Shown here: positions 9,244 to 17,225 of the stretch, piece after piece
Position numbering within the stretch: the first letter of the stretch is position 1
Layout of the letters: each line of letters starts with the position of its first letter
The notes under the pieces: generated by a model
Told to the model about the DNA's origin: nothing
Database searches by the model: none
The model's input: only the letters and a program-made list of their open reading frames with translations
Translations under genes and position numbers: made by a program
Assembly (NCBI GenBank): GCA_016177795.1
Contig: JACOUM010000003.1
Span: 62,001 to 126,000 of the forward strand
Direction: 5' to 3'
Length of the DNA stretch: 64,000 bases
From: Nitrosomonadales bacterium
GTDB taxonomy: Bacteria > Pseudomonadota > Gammaproteobacteria > Burkholderiales > Gallionellaceae

Positions 9244-9266
9244 ACCGGACTTTGCCTGCCTGACAC

Positions 9267-9343
9267 TGGCGTGCCCGACAGGAATCGAACCTGTAACCCC
9301 CAGCTTAGAAGGCTGGTGCTCTATCCGGTTGAGCTACGGGCAC
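9267..9343 (-). tRNA. tRNA-Arg (TCT)
   Basis: Cloverleaf on the minus strand with anticodon stem CCAGC/GCTGG, loop CTTCTAA (anticodon TCT), discriminator G and encoded CCA. It lies 23 bases upstream of tRNA-His and is probably co-transcribed with it. Confidence 0.97.
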
Positions 9344-9555
9344 AATTCTTTTCACTAAAACTCCAGATTTGCGAGCATCCGCTACGCGGAATGCCTGCTT
9401 ACTTCAATTCATCCCAACTACTGTGTTATGGAAAAATTTCTTGTTTACATATTTAAGACATATGCGGCACTTCGAAATTTTTCCCACGCCATGCATTTGG
9501 GCGAACTCTGAATTTTTAGAGCAACCCTTGGGTTGATTGAAAAGCTGCTGAAACC

Positions 9556-9632
9556 TGGTCGGGGTGGAGAGATTCGAACTCCCGACATCCTGCTCCCAAA
9601 GCAGGCGCGCTACCAGGCTACGCTACACCCCG
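9556..9632 (-). tRNA. tRNA-Pro (TGG)
   Basis: Cloverleaf on the minus strand with anticodon stem CCTGC/GCAGG, loop TTTGGGA (anticodon TGG), discriminator A and encoded CCA. About 210 bases separate it from tRNA-Arg. I see no gene in that gap, and no integrase or attachment-site duplication near these tRNAs. Confidence 0.97.
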
Positions 9633-9659
9633 AAGGCTGCGCATTATACAGGCGCAGCC

Positions 9660-10244
9660 TTATAAATCAATTCCGTTCTGGTGTTTTTTCAGCTTGGGCG
9701 AAGCCAGTCTCAAATAGTAGCCCATTGACCACAGGGTGAGCAGCGCCGCAAGGTACAGCAGCAACGAGCCGATCATCTGACAATCGATTCCCAGCAGGCG
9801 CTCATGATAAAGCAGCAGCAATATCGCGATCATCTGAAAAGTGGTTTTAGCCTTGCCAAGCATGGAAACTGCGATGCTTTTGCTTTCGCCAAGTTGCGCC
9901 ATCCATTCCCGCAGGGCAGAAATGGCGATTTCGCGGCCGATGATGATGAAGGCGATGATTGCGTCGGCACGCCCCAATTTGACCAGCACAATCAACGCAG
10001 CGGCCACCATCAGCTTGTCGGCCACTGGGTCGAGGAACGCGCCGAAGGCGGAAAACTGGTCCAGTTTGCGCGCCAGATAGCCATCCAGCCAGTCGGTAAT
10101 CGCCGCCAGCAGGAACACGCCGGTACTGATGAGGTTCTTCAGATGAGGAGCAAGCGCGGTATCCGATAAATAGAAAACCACAACGAACACCGGAATGAGC
10201 AGGATTCTTAACCAGGTAAGCAGATTGGGAATATTAAGCGGCAT
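9660..10244 (-). CDS. pgsA: CDP-diacylglycerol--glycerol-3-phosphate 3-phosphatidyltransferase
   Basis: Inner-membrane enzyme that commits CDP-diacylglycerol to phosphatidylglycerol and cardiolipin. About 194 residues from the ATG at 10244 (MPLNIPN is the typical N-terminus, and this start removes an overlap with uvrC). The CDP-alcohol phosphatidyltransferase signature DG-x2-AR-x8-G-x3-D-x3-D is complete, from DGYLAR through FGAFLDPVADK. Several membrane helices are present. It lies 4 bases after uvrC, a common uvrC-pgsA arrangement. Confidence 0.95.
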   Translation of the reverse strand: MPLNIPNLLTWLRILLIPVFVVVFYLSDTALAPHLKNLISTGVFLLAAITDWLDGYLARKLDQFSAFGAFLDPVADKLMVAAALIVLVKLGRADAIIAFIIIGREIAISALREWMAQLGESKSIAVSMLGKAKTTFQMIAILLLLYHERLLGIDCQMIGSLLLYLAALLTLWSMGYYLRLASPKLKKHQNGIDL

Positions 10245-10248
10245 GTGC

Positions 10249-12063
10249 TCAGTGTAGCTGCTGATAAATCTTTTCAGCAAGCGCTTTGCTGATTCCTTCG
10301 ACCTGACATAGTTGTTCGACGCTGGCTTGTACCACTTCGCGCAAACCGCCGAAGTGGGTCAGCAGGCTGCGCCGCCGCTTGTCCCCCACCCCGCTGATTT
10401 CTTCCAGACTGGAAGCGATGCGCACCTTGCCGCGCCTGGTGCGATGGCCAGTAATGGCGAAGCGGTGCGCCTCATCGCGGATCTGCTGAATCAGATGCAG
10501 CGCAGGATCGTCGCCGCGCAACTGCTTTGCCTTGCCGTCCGGGAAAATCAGTTGCTCCTGCCCGGCCTTGCGTTCCTCGCCCTTGGCCACTCCCACCAGC
10601 ATCAGGTCGTTCAGCCCCAGTTCGTGCGCCACTTCCACGGCGATGCGCAATTGTCCCAGGCCGCCGTCGATCAGAATCAGGTCGGGCCTCGCCCCCTCCC
10701 CTTCGGCAAGCTTCTGGTAGCGTCGCGTCAATGCCTGGCGCATCGCCGCATAATCGTCGCCGGGTGTGATGCCGGTGATGTTGTAGCGGCGGTATTGCGC
10801 CGGGCGCATGTCGAGATTATCGTACACCACGCAGGAAGCCACGGTCGCCTCGCCCATCGTATGACTGATGTCAAAGCATTCGATGCGCTGCAAGTCCGGC
10901 ATGTCGAGCCATTCGCGCAGCCGCTCCAGCCGCAATTGCTGCCCGCCCTGTTGCGCCTTGCGCTGTTGCAAAGCCAGCAGCGCGTTGTGCTGTCCCATTT
11001 CCAGCCATTGCCTGCGCTCGCCGCTCGTCGCCATGCTGATCTTCACCGCATGCCCGGCCTGCTCGCTGAGCAACGGCGCCAGCGCCTCGTCATGGCATTC
11101 CGCCGCCAACACCAGTAATGGCGGCACGCTGCGGTTCAGGTAATGCTGCGCGATGAACGCCTGCACAATCTCGTCCGCCGACAAGTCTTCGGCATGCTCG
11201 GGAAAGAAACTCTTGTCGCCCAGATGCCGCCCGCCGCGCACCATCGCCAGATTGACGCAGACCATGCCGTCCTGCTGTGCCAGCGCGATGATGTCGGCAT
11301 CGGTGGCGCCGCCGGTGGATTCGACGAACTGTTTTTGCTGCACGGTATGCAGCGCGCGCAACTGGTCGCGCAGGGCGGCGGCCTGCTCGTAGTGCTGCTG
11401 TTCCGCTGCCCGCTCCATCGCACTGCGCAAGGTCTGCTCGACCTCCTGCTGCCGCCCTTGCAGCAGCAGTACCGCATTGCGAATATCGGCCTGATAGTCC
11501 TCGTCCGAAATCAGTTTCACGCAGGGTGCAGTACAGCGGTGAATCTGATGCAACAGGCAGGGGCGTGCGCGATTGTTGAACACGCTGTCCTCGCAGGTGC
11601 GGATGCGGAAAATCTTCTGCAGCAATTGGATGCTCTCCTTCGCGGCAAAGGAATTCGGGTAGGGGCCGAAGTATTGATGCTGGCGATTGGGCGCGCCGCG
11701 ATAATAGGTCAGGCGCGGGAAGCGATGCCCGGTCAAGACGATGTACGGATAGGATTTATCGTCTCTAAATAATATGTTATAGCGTGGTTTTAATGATTTT
11801 ATCAGGTTGTTTTCCAGCAGCAGTGCCTCTGCTTCCGAGCGCGTGACAGTGGTTTCGATGCGCGCGATATGCGACACCATCAGGCGGATGCGCGGCGAGA
11901 CACTGGTTTTCTGGAAGTAGGAGGCGACGCGTTTTTTCAATTGCCTGGCCTTGCCGACGTACAGCACTTCGCCCTTGGCATTGAAGAAGCGATACACCCC
12001 CGGCAGCGGCGGCAGGCTGTCGAGTACCGGTCTGTGGTCGAACTCGCTTGCCTTGCTGCTCAC
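10249..12063 (-). CDS. uvrC: excinuclease ABC subunit C
   Basis: 604 residues, the usual UvrC length. The N-terminal GIY-YIG nuclease ([19 protein letters not shown]) makes the 3' incision. A UVR motif follows around residue 200, then the central RNase H-like nuclease with [16 protein letters not shown] and DEAHRFA for the 5' incision, and a C-terminal helix-hairpin-helix pair ([29 protein letters not shown]). It overlaps the upstream glycosylase-like gene by 4 bases, suggesting co-expression of two repair genes. Confidence 0.97.
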   Translation of the reverse strand: MSSKASEFDHRPVLDSLPPLPGVYRFFNAKGEVLYVGKARQLKKRVASYFQKTSVSPRIRLMVSHIARIETTVTRSEAEALLLENNLIKSLKPRYNILFRDDKSYPYIVLTGHRFPRLTYYRGAPNRQHQYFGPYPNSFAAKESIQLLQKIFRIRTCEDSVFNNRARPCLLHQIHRCTAPCVKLISDEDYQADIRNAVLLLQGRQQEVEQTLRSAMERAAEQQHYEQAAALRDQLRALHTVQQKQFVESTGGATDADIIALAQQDGMVCVNLAMVRGGRHLGDKSFFPEHAEDLSADEIVQAFIAQHYLNRSVPPLLVLAAECHDEALAPLLSEQAGHAVKISMATSGERRQWLEMGQHNALLALQQRKAQQGGQQLRLERLREWLDMPDLQRIECFDISHTMGEATVASCVVYDNLDMRPAQYRRYNITGITPGDDYAAMRQALTRRYQKLAEGEGARPDLILIDGGLGQLRIAVEVAHELGLNDLMLVGVAKGEERKAGQEQLIFPDGKAKQLRGDDPALHLIQQIRDEAHRFAITGHRTRRGKVRIASSLEEISGVGDKRRRSLLTHFGGLREVVQASVEQLCQVEGISKALAEKIYQQLH

Positions 12064-12692
12064 ATCAAGCCCTTCAGTCCGGCGGAAAATTCCGTTGCTC
12101 CTCCGTTAGCCGGGTGACGAACCGAGCCTGCAATCGGGATACCCATCTCGTGCAAAAGACCTTCCGACTTCTTGCCAACGGCGATGATTTTGGCAGCAGG
12201 AAATGCTTCGATCAGCATCCGCAAGGCTGGCTCACCCAGCCTGATCTCTTCCGGTATCGGGGTCCTGTTCGACCACATGTTATCCGGGCGATGCGGATGC
12301 AGTTGCATGGCATTCCAGAGGATGGTGCGCTCCTCAATGCCAAGCCGATAGAGCGTCTTCCACACGATGGTGGCCGACGGCTCGGAGAACGGCAAGCGCC
12401 TGTTCGACAGTCTTTCAGCCAGTGCAGGAATGCGCGGTATAGCCCCCTCACCCAACAGGCGTTCACTGGTAAACGCAATTCCGCTGTAGCGGCAGCCTTG
12501 ATATCCGGGCGCTTCCCCGGCAAGAATAAACTCGGGGGCACAGTCCAGATGAAGCGCCAGCCGCGCCAGTTTTTCGGCGGGGCCGTTACTGGCAGTGTCA
12601 TGAGGGCAGTGGTCCCGCCATGGATTGAAAAGCCCTGTCAGACCGGAAGGCAGTGTTCCGACGAGACTACGGGCAAGTGACATTTTCGACAT
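12060..12692 (-). CDS. uracil-DNA glycosylase superfamily protein
   Basis: 210 residues. Motif 1 is [19 protein letters not shown], close to the GE(A/S)PG pattern of the UDG superfamily. A central WNAMQLHPH and a C-terminal SVRHPANGG correspond to the second catalytic loop with its His-Pro. It differs from the standard Ung (no GQDPYH), so the base specificity is open. The 4-base overlap with uvrC supports a role in DNA repair. Some members of this group are annotated only as hypothetical. Confidence 0.78.
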   Translation of the reverse strand: MSKMSLARSLVGTLPSGLTGLFNPWRDHCPHDTASNGPAEKLARLALHLDCAPEFILAGEAPGYQGCRYSGIAFTSERLLGEGAIPRIPALAERLSNRRLPFSEPSATIVWKTLYRLGIEERTILWNAMQLHPHRPDNMWSNRTPIPEEIRLGEPALRMLIEAFPAAKIIAVGKKSEGLLHEMGIPIAGSVRHPANGGATEFSAGLKGLM

Positions 12693-12732
12693 TGTTCATC
12701 ATTCGTGTTTCCGGGCAGTTGCGCCCATTGTT

Positions 12733-13587
12733 TCATGCACCAGAGTTCTCTTCAAATTCCAGCACAAATTTACCTGCGCCATTCTGCCCCAACACCTTTA
12801 CCAGATACGGCATCACATCCTGCAGCATGCTGTGCAGCGTCCACGGCGGATTGAGCACGAACATGCCGCTGCCGTGCATGCCGAAGCCGTCCTCGCTCGG
12901 GGCCTGCACACTGAGCGCAACATGCAGCCAGCTCTTCACCGGCAGTTGCCTGAGCTGCTCCGGCAACTGCTGCGCCTCGGCGCGCTGCAACTGCGGATAC
13001 CATACCGCATACACCCCGTTGGCAAAGCGTTTCAAGCCTTCGCGCAACGCCGCGATCACGCGCCGGTAATCCTGCTTGTCCTCATACGGCGGGTCGATCA
13101 GCACCAGCGCGCGGCGCGGCGGAGGCGGCAGCAGGGCTTTCAGCGCGCCGAAGCCGTCGGCGGCCTGCACCAGCACCTGCGTGCCATGCCCGGCAAAGTT
13201 TTCCTGCAACATCTCGCTGTCGGCCGGATGCAGCTCGAACAGGCGCATCCTGTCCTGCTCGCGCAGCAACTGCAGCGCGACCAGCGGCGAACCGGGGTAG
13301 AGCTTCAGCTGCCCGTCCGGGTTGAGGCGCTTCACCAGTTCGACGTATTCCGCCAGCGGCGCGGGCAAATCTTCCCGTTGCCACAGCCGCGCGATGCCGC
13401 TCTCGAACTCCGCGTTCTGCGTGGCATAGCCGCTGTCCAGCGCATAGCAACCCGCGCCGGCGTGGGTATCGATGTACCAGAACGGTTTATCTTTCTGCGC
13501 CAGATAGCGCAGCAACTGCACCTCGATGAAGTGCTTCAGCACATCGGCGTGGTTGCCGGCATGAAAGGCGTGGCGATAGCTCAGCAT
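12733..13587 (-). CDS. rlmJ: 23S rRNA (adenine(2030)-N6)-methyltransferase
   Basis: 284 residues. The N-terminus MLSYRHAFHAGNHADVLKH is typical of RlmJ, and the catalytic motif IV is DPPY (residues 165-168). It methylates A2030 of 23S rRNA, using naked RNA before subunit assembly is complete. It stands alone between the repair genes and a small unknown gene. Confidence 0.95.
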   Translation of the reverse strand: MLSYRHAFHAGNHADVLKHFIEVQLLRYLAQKDKPFWYIDTHAGAGCYALDSGYATQNAEFESGIARLWQREDLPAPLAEYVELVKRLNPDGQLKLYPGSPLVALQLLREQDRMRLFELHPADSEMLQENFAGHGTQVLVQAADGFGALKALLPPPPRRALVLIDPPYEDKQDYRRVIAALREGLKRFANGVYAVWYPQLQRAEAQQLPEQLRQLPVKSWLHVALSVQAPSEDGFGMHGSGMFVLNPPWTLHSMLQDVMPYLVKVLGQNGAGKFVLEFEENSGA

Positions 13588-13610
13588 GAATCTTTATTCT
13601 TCCGGACGGG

Positions 13611-13943
13611 TTAAATTTCCACATCGATATGTTCCACGATATCGCCTTCCCGCTGATTATGCCTGCGACGTTCTATCCCCGAGCGCAATTCGATCAGAAT
13701 GGGCAGGTGTTCGATACGGCGGCAATAGCTACGACGCTCGCCGTGAATATGCGGTTCATAGCGACGCACCTGTTGCTCGACAATATCTGCCTCGACTTCG
13801 CGCTGCGCATGCGGTTGCACAATCAGCGGCGGCATGCTTCGCTCCAGGACCGGTCTGGATGGCTTGATGCCGGCCAATGCCTTTACTTCCATAGCATTTC
13901 CGGCAACAGGCTGCGGCGCAGGAAGGTCTGGGACAATTTTCAT
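13611..13943 (-). CDS. small hypothetical protein
   Basis: About 110 residues from the ATG at 13943, which has an AGGAG ribosome site eight bases upstream. It is rich in Arg, Glu and His, with no signal peptide or membrane segment, and with a C-terminal stretch GIERRRHNQREGDIVEH. An overlapping frame on the other strand lacks a ribosome site, so I prefer this one. No family is recognised; it sits at the edge of the copper island. Confidence 0.5.
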   Translation of the reverse strand: MKIVPDLPAPQPVAGNAMEVKALAGIKPSRPVLERSMPPLIVQPHAQREVEADIVEQQVRRYEPHIHGERRSYCRRIEHLPILIELRSGIERRRHNQREGDIVEHIDVEI

Positions 13944-14011
13944 GATCTCTACTCCTGGCAAACAGCTTGGTTTGAGCAATCACTGCACGCTGGTGTTTTT
14001 ATCGGGCGATT

Positions 14012-14110
14012 TCAAAAAAACGCGGCGTGACTCCACTTACGCAATCGTAGCGCATTTGCAATCACCAAGACCGAACTGAAACTCATCGCGATGGAGGCAA
14101 CAACGGTTAA
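14012..14110 (-). pseudogene. relic of the C-terminus of a second CopA-type P-ATPase
   Basis: The minus strand reads VVASIAMSFSSVLVIANALRLRKWSHAAFF then stop. The core matches the end of the intact CopA at 17226 ([15 protein letters not shown]), and the DNA is similar over about 55 bases. No start codon or upstream ATPase sequence remains, so this is a 3' stub left by a deletion. The YHS protein just upstream (14134-14616) may be the reused 5' end of the same lost gene. Confidence 0.75.
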
Positions 14111-14133
14111 GCAGGCGTGCCTCTTCCCATCCG

Positions 14134-14616
14134 CTAGTGGCACCCTTTTTTGTTTTCAACTTCAAGGCTGCTCATCTCGGTTTCTTCCAGGTAATTGATA
14201 AACGCCAATTTGAGGCGATCCATCCATCCGCCTCCGAGATCGGCCCCTATCGATGCCAATTTGCCTGCAATCTGCTCAGTTGTCACTTGCATGAGGTCAT
14301 ACTGGATTTCGAGCTTGTCACCTTCAATGCAAACTTTACGTATTCCCATCATTTCGAGCAATGCATGCTTTACCTGTTCCGCCTGCATCGCGTCAAGCGG
14401 CAGTGACAGCAAAAGGCGGCGTTGTTTAACGACCTCCCTTCCCTTCTGCGCAGGCGCTTTGTGTCCTGGAAATCCAATGTACAACTGCGGATTCGCCAGA
14501 AATCGTTCCTTGCACTGTGCCGAACAAAAGGCATAGGCGATACCTGCATATTCGGTCGCAAACGATGTCGCGGCAACTTCCATGCGACAAACCGGATCTT
14601 TGACTATTTCACTCAT
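14134..14616 (-). CDS. YHS-domain protein with HMA-like C-terminal half
   Basis: 160 residues. The N-terminal YHS domain (DPVCRMEVAATSFATEY, then FCSAQCKERF) is a small Cys-based metal-binding module found at the start of copper ATPases. Residues 65-130 (RRLLLSLPLDAMQAEQV..., VCIEGDKLEIQYDL) look like the ferredoxin-like HMA fold but lack its CxxC. The C-terminus has GWMDRLKLAFINYLEE. It sits directly upstream of the CopA relic and may be a metallochaperone or a remnant of a split ATPase. Confidence 0.75.
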   Translation of the reverse strand: MSEIVKDPVCRMEVAATSFATEYAGIAYAFCSAQCKERFLANPQLYIGFPGHKAPAQKGREVVKQRRLLLSLPLDAMQAEQVKHALLEMMGIRKVCIEGDKLEIQYDLMQVTTEQIAGKLASIGADLGGGWMDRLKLAFINYLEETEMSSLEVENKKGCH

Positions 14617-14680
14617 GACATGCCTCCTGCATGATTTTCTGGAAAGCCCTGGCGCATCTGCTGCGCCAGGAAGCGGTTAG

Positions 14681-15247
14681 TTATTTGCCATCCTGCATGA
14701 GCATTTCCTGCCGCTCGAACATCTGTTCCATCATCATCTGCATCATCTCCATGCGATCTTCCATCATCTGATGCATCGGCATCATGCCGCCGGTTTTAGC
14801 TGGCCCTTTGCCCTGGCCACCGCCCATCATGCCCATGCCCTGGCCACCGCCCATCATGCCCATGCCCTGGCCGCCGCCCATCATGCCCATGCCCTGGCCG
14901 CCGCCCATCATGCCCATGCCTTGGCCGCCACCCATCATGCCCATCTTCATGCCACGCATCATGCCCATGGTGTCACGCATGGCCTGCATATGCTCTTGCA
15001 TAAGCCTCTTGCGCTCAGCAGGGTCCTTGGATTCGCGCAGCCTGGCCATCAGCGCCTGCGCCTGTTTCATGCGCTCCTGCGCCTTGACCATCCGCGCATC
15101 AGCAACGCCGCTGCTCATGGCTTGGTCAGGTGCGCTCTTGGCCGCGGGCGTACTGCCCTGCTCGGGATGGTGTGCATCATCGGCATAAGCCATTGGCGTA
15201 CCCATCAACAGTCCCGCAACCATATTACCAATCAGTAACTTTTTCAT
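14681..15247 (-). CDS. exported Met/Gly-repeat protein, likely copper or silver binding
   Basis: About 188 residues from the ATG at 15247 (AAGGAG ribosome site; signal peptide MKKLLIGNMVAGLLMG ending AYA). The mature part has a helical, Met/Gln/Arg-rich stretch (RMKQAQALMARLRE), five copies of GMGMMGGGQ, then a Met-rich tail (MMQMMMEQMFERQEM). Dense methionines are typical of periplasmic Cu(I)/Ag(I) buffers. It has no clear relation to CusF or SilE by motif. Location within the copper island supports metal sequestration in the periplasm. Confidence 0.75.
   Translation of the reverse strand: MKKLLIGNMVAGLLMGTPMAYADDAHHPEQGSTPAAKSAPDQAMSSGVADARMVKAQERMKQAQALMARLRESKDPAERKRLMQEHMQAMRDTMGMMRGMKMGMMGGGQGMGMMGGGQGMGMMGGGQGMGMMGGGQGMGMMGGGQGKGPAKTGGMMPMHQMMEDRMEMMQMMMEQMFERQEMLMQDGK
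14811..14945 (-). repeat. five tandem 27-bp repeats encoding GMGMMGGGQ
   Basis: Five head-to-tail 27-bp units; those at 14811 and 14838 are identical, and those at 14865 and 14892 are identical. The outermost (14919) has drifted. Units expand in frame, so the number of metal-binding repeats can change by slippage. Confidence 0.95.
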
Positions 15248-15327
15248 GACCATCTCCTTTCGGATTAAAGAAAAACACCCATGCACCTCATGTGTTGCTG
15301 GAACAACTCTGTGCGGCAAACCGTTCA

Positions 15328-16026
15328 TCAATTACTGCGATGCCAGGCAAAATGCTCGTACACCCCTGACCAATACGCCCCGATGCCGAAGCCGAACAGT
15401 ATTTCTTCAATCGGAAAAGCGCCGATCATCACGCCGCTGAGCGCCGGAAGATTCCATACCCGTTCGATATAACCGGGAGCCATCATTTCCAGCACGGTTA
15501 GAAAGATCAGGTAAAACCCGGCAAACAGCGCACCGCCAATCAAAGTTTTCCTGGCCAGATCAGGGCGGCACAGCACACAGGACGCCCCGCCGGCAAACAG
15601 TGCCGCTATCCCGGGGTAAATTGGATTCCAGGGCAGAAAATACAGCACAACGAACACCACAAATGGCGCGCCCAACGCCACGCGATGGAAGCGATGGCGC
15701 GTGCTGTGACGCTCGTTACTGGCCATTGGCATCAGGTGTTTCCTGGTCAATGCGTTGTAAAGCACCGCCCCCACACCGCCGATACCGAAACAGAAAATCA
15801 GGCTTTCAATATCAAAACCGGTGCGCTGTGCCAGATCGAACAGACCGGGCGGGTTCCAATACTCCGGCACAAAAATCGGTTCGGTCAAACCGAACAGCGC
15901 GGTCAGCGAACTGCTCCACCACATCACACGGCGCTGCTCAGGAACGGCTGCGTACAACATTCCCCAGGGAATGAGAAAGGCAAGCGACCAAACCAACCAG
16001 ATATATTTGTCTCCACCCGGAATCAT
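15328..16026 (-). CDS. lycopene-cyclase-domain membrane protein
   Basis: 232 residues, about six to seven membrane helices. It contains two copies of the PxEE(x)2FF-type motif known from heterodimeric lycopene cyclases: FDIESLIFCFGIG (about 72-84) and FPIEEILFGFGIG (about 204-216), pointing to an internal duplication. PEYWNP near residue 55 also fits this family. No other carotenoid gene is in the window, so a cyclase role is doubtful. Its place among copper genes suggests a recruited function in the membrane. Confidence 0.7.
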   Translation of the reverse strand: MIPGGDKYIWLVWSLAFLIPWGMLYAAVPEQRRVMWWSSSLTALFGLTEPIFVPEYWNPPGLFDLAQRTGFDIESLIFCFGIGGVGAVLYNALTRKHLMPMASNERHSTRHRFHRVALGAPFVVFVVLYFLPWNPIYPGIAALFAGGASCVLCRPDLARKTLIGGALFAGFYLIFLTVLEMMAPGYIERVWNLPALSGVMIGAFPIEEILFGFGIGAYWSGVYEHFAWHRSN

Positions 16027-16084
16027 TTCACACCACCACCCTGCGATCCAGAACGGGAGCGCTCAAGAAATAATTCCGTGATGG

Positions 16085-16306
16085 CTAAGACGAACAACAT
16101 GAACCACCTCCTTGCTGGATGGATGGGCAAGGGGTTGTGCCATAAGAACAGAAAACACAGCAATCCCCTTTCTTCGGTTTGAGCAAAACACCGCATGCAC
16201 TACATTCGTAGAACCACTGACAAGTGTCAGTCGGCATTGTTTCCGTTTGTTTATGCCCACACTCCGGGCAAGTGATGGTTGATTCGAGAATGATTTTCTT
16301 GCTCAT
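16085..16306 (-). CDS. small Cys-rich zinc-ribbon-like protein (GDCCVFCSYG family)
   Basis: 73 residues, 10 cysteines. An N-terminal CPECGH and a later CSACG form a likely zinc ribbon, followed by KGDCCVFCSYGTTPCP, the signature of a small family seen near mercury, arsenic and copper resistance genes. The C-terminus ends in CCSS. Its start overlaps the stop of the methyltransferase gene by 4 bases. It may be a cytosolic metal-binding buffer. Confidence 0.78.
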   Translation of the reverse strand: MSKKIILESTITCPECGHKQTETMPTDTCQWFYECSACGVLLKPKKGDCCVFCSYGTTPCPSIQQGGGSCCSS

Positions 16307-16947
16307 GAAGCACCTTGGGCGCGTCGCGGAATAAATCTCGGGGTGCGGGCAGCATACTCACGCCAGCGTTCGCCGAAGCGGGCCTCGACATCCCGCTCCT
16401 CGGCACGTGCCAGGCGCGCATAAACCCAGACCAGAATGGGGAACATCAGTAGTGTGATGAGCGTCGGCCATTGCAGCAGGAAGCCGAACATCACCAGCAC
16501 AAAGGCCACATATTGCGGATGGCGGATGCGCGCATATGGCCCGGTGCTTGCCAGCTCGTTTCGCTGTACCGCCTGGTAAAGCACAGGCCATGAAGAAGCC
16601 AACAGCCAGAAGCCGCCAACGATGAAGATCATGCTGAACATATGAAATGGCCCGAAATGGGGGTTGGCGCGCCAGCCGAACATCATCTCCAATAAATGTC
16701 CGGCATCATGCGACAGCCAATTCACGCCAGGGAATGTTTCCGTCAGCCAGCCGGAGAGAAAGTAGATCGTCAGCGGGAAGCCATACATCTCGGTGAACAA
16801 CGCCACGATAAAAGCAGAGTAAAGGCCGAACGTGCGCCAGTCGCGGCTTGAGCGCGGCTTGAAAAAACTGAAGGCGAACAGGATAAAGAATAACGAGCTG
16901 ATAATCACCAGCGACCACAGGCCATAAGCATTTTCCGTGGGGCTCAT
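16303..16947 (-). CDS. isoprenylcysteine carboxyl methyltransferase (ICMT)-like membrane methyltransferase
   Basis: 214 residues with five or so membrane helices. The SAM-binding signature of the ICMT/PEMT group is present: GPYARIRHPQYVAFVLVMFGFLL, followed by the RAEERDVEARFGERWREY box. The substrate is unknown; bacterial members modify small hydrophobic molecules or lipids. It overlaps both neighbours by 4 bases (DUF2933 upstream, Cys-rich protein downstream), so it is firmly part of the copA operon. Confidence 0.85.
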   Translation of the reverse strand: MSPTENAYGLWSLVIISSLFFILFAFSFFKPRSSRDWRTFGLYSAFIVALFTEMYGFPLTIYFLSGWLTETFPGVNWLSHDAGHLLEMMFGWRANPHFGPFHMFSMIFIVGGFWLLASSWPVLYQAVQRNELASTGPYARIRHPQYVAFVLVMFGFLLQWPTLITLLMFPILVWVYARLARAEERDVEARFGERWREYAARTPRFIPRRAQGAS

Positions 16948-17186
16948 TTTTTGCTTCCCCCGGTATTCCCATCATGGCTGCCGTGTGCGCCATGACCATG
17001 GTGCATGAACAGGTGCATCAGCGGGCAGGCGAGCAGCAACAGAAACGGCAACGCACCGAACAGGTGGGCGCGGTGTTCGGTGAGCAGAAAGAATGCGGCG
17101 ATCGCCAGAAAAGCAACAAGAATCCAGTTGTATCCCCGTGGAGTACAACGCGCATTGTGCCCGGCAGGTTCGTCATGTTTCACCAT
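16944..17186 (-). CDS. DUF2933 small membrane protein
   Basis: About 80 residues from the ATG at 17186, next to an AAGGAG ribosome site. Two hydrophobic helices (WILVAFLAIAAFFLL and ALPFLLLLACPLMHLFM) are followed by a His/Gly tail, HHGHGAHGSHDG. This is the DUF2933 pattern commonly seen next to copper ATPases and Cus systems. The His tail could bind metal. It overlaps the methyltransferase gene by 4 bases and lies 39 bases after copA. Confidence 0.82.
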   Translation of the reverse strand: MVKHDEPAGHNARCTPRGYNWILVAFLAIAAFFLLTEHRAHLFGALPFLLLLACPLMHLFMHHGHGAHGSHDGNTGGSKK

Positions 17187-17225
17187 ACTCTCCTTTGAAA
17201 CATCCCACATCATCAAAAACCCTGT

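Noticed and set aside
9344-9555. Possible integrative element beside the tRNA genes
   Set aside because: No integrase, attachment-site duplication or gene is visible in the 210-base gap or nearby.
12048-12680. 210-codon plus-strand frame across the glycosylase-like gene
   Set aside because: The minus-strand frame has UDG-type motifs and a 4-base overlap with uvrC; the plus frame has neither domain nor ribosome site.
14811-14945. CRISPR-like array in the Met/Gly gene
   Set aside because: 27-bp units are directly adjacent without spacers and code for protein repeats.
15328-16026. Carotenoid biosynthesis locus
   Set aside because: Only the cyclase-like protein is present; no phytoene synthase, desaturase or other pathway gene is found in the window.
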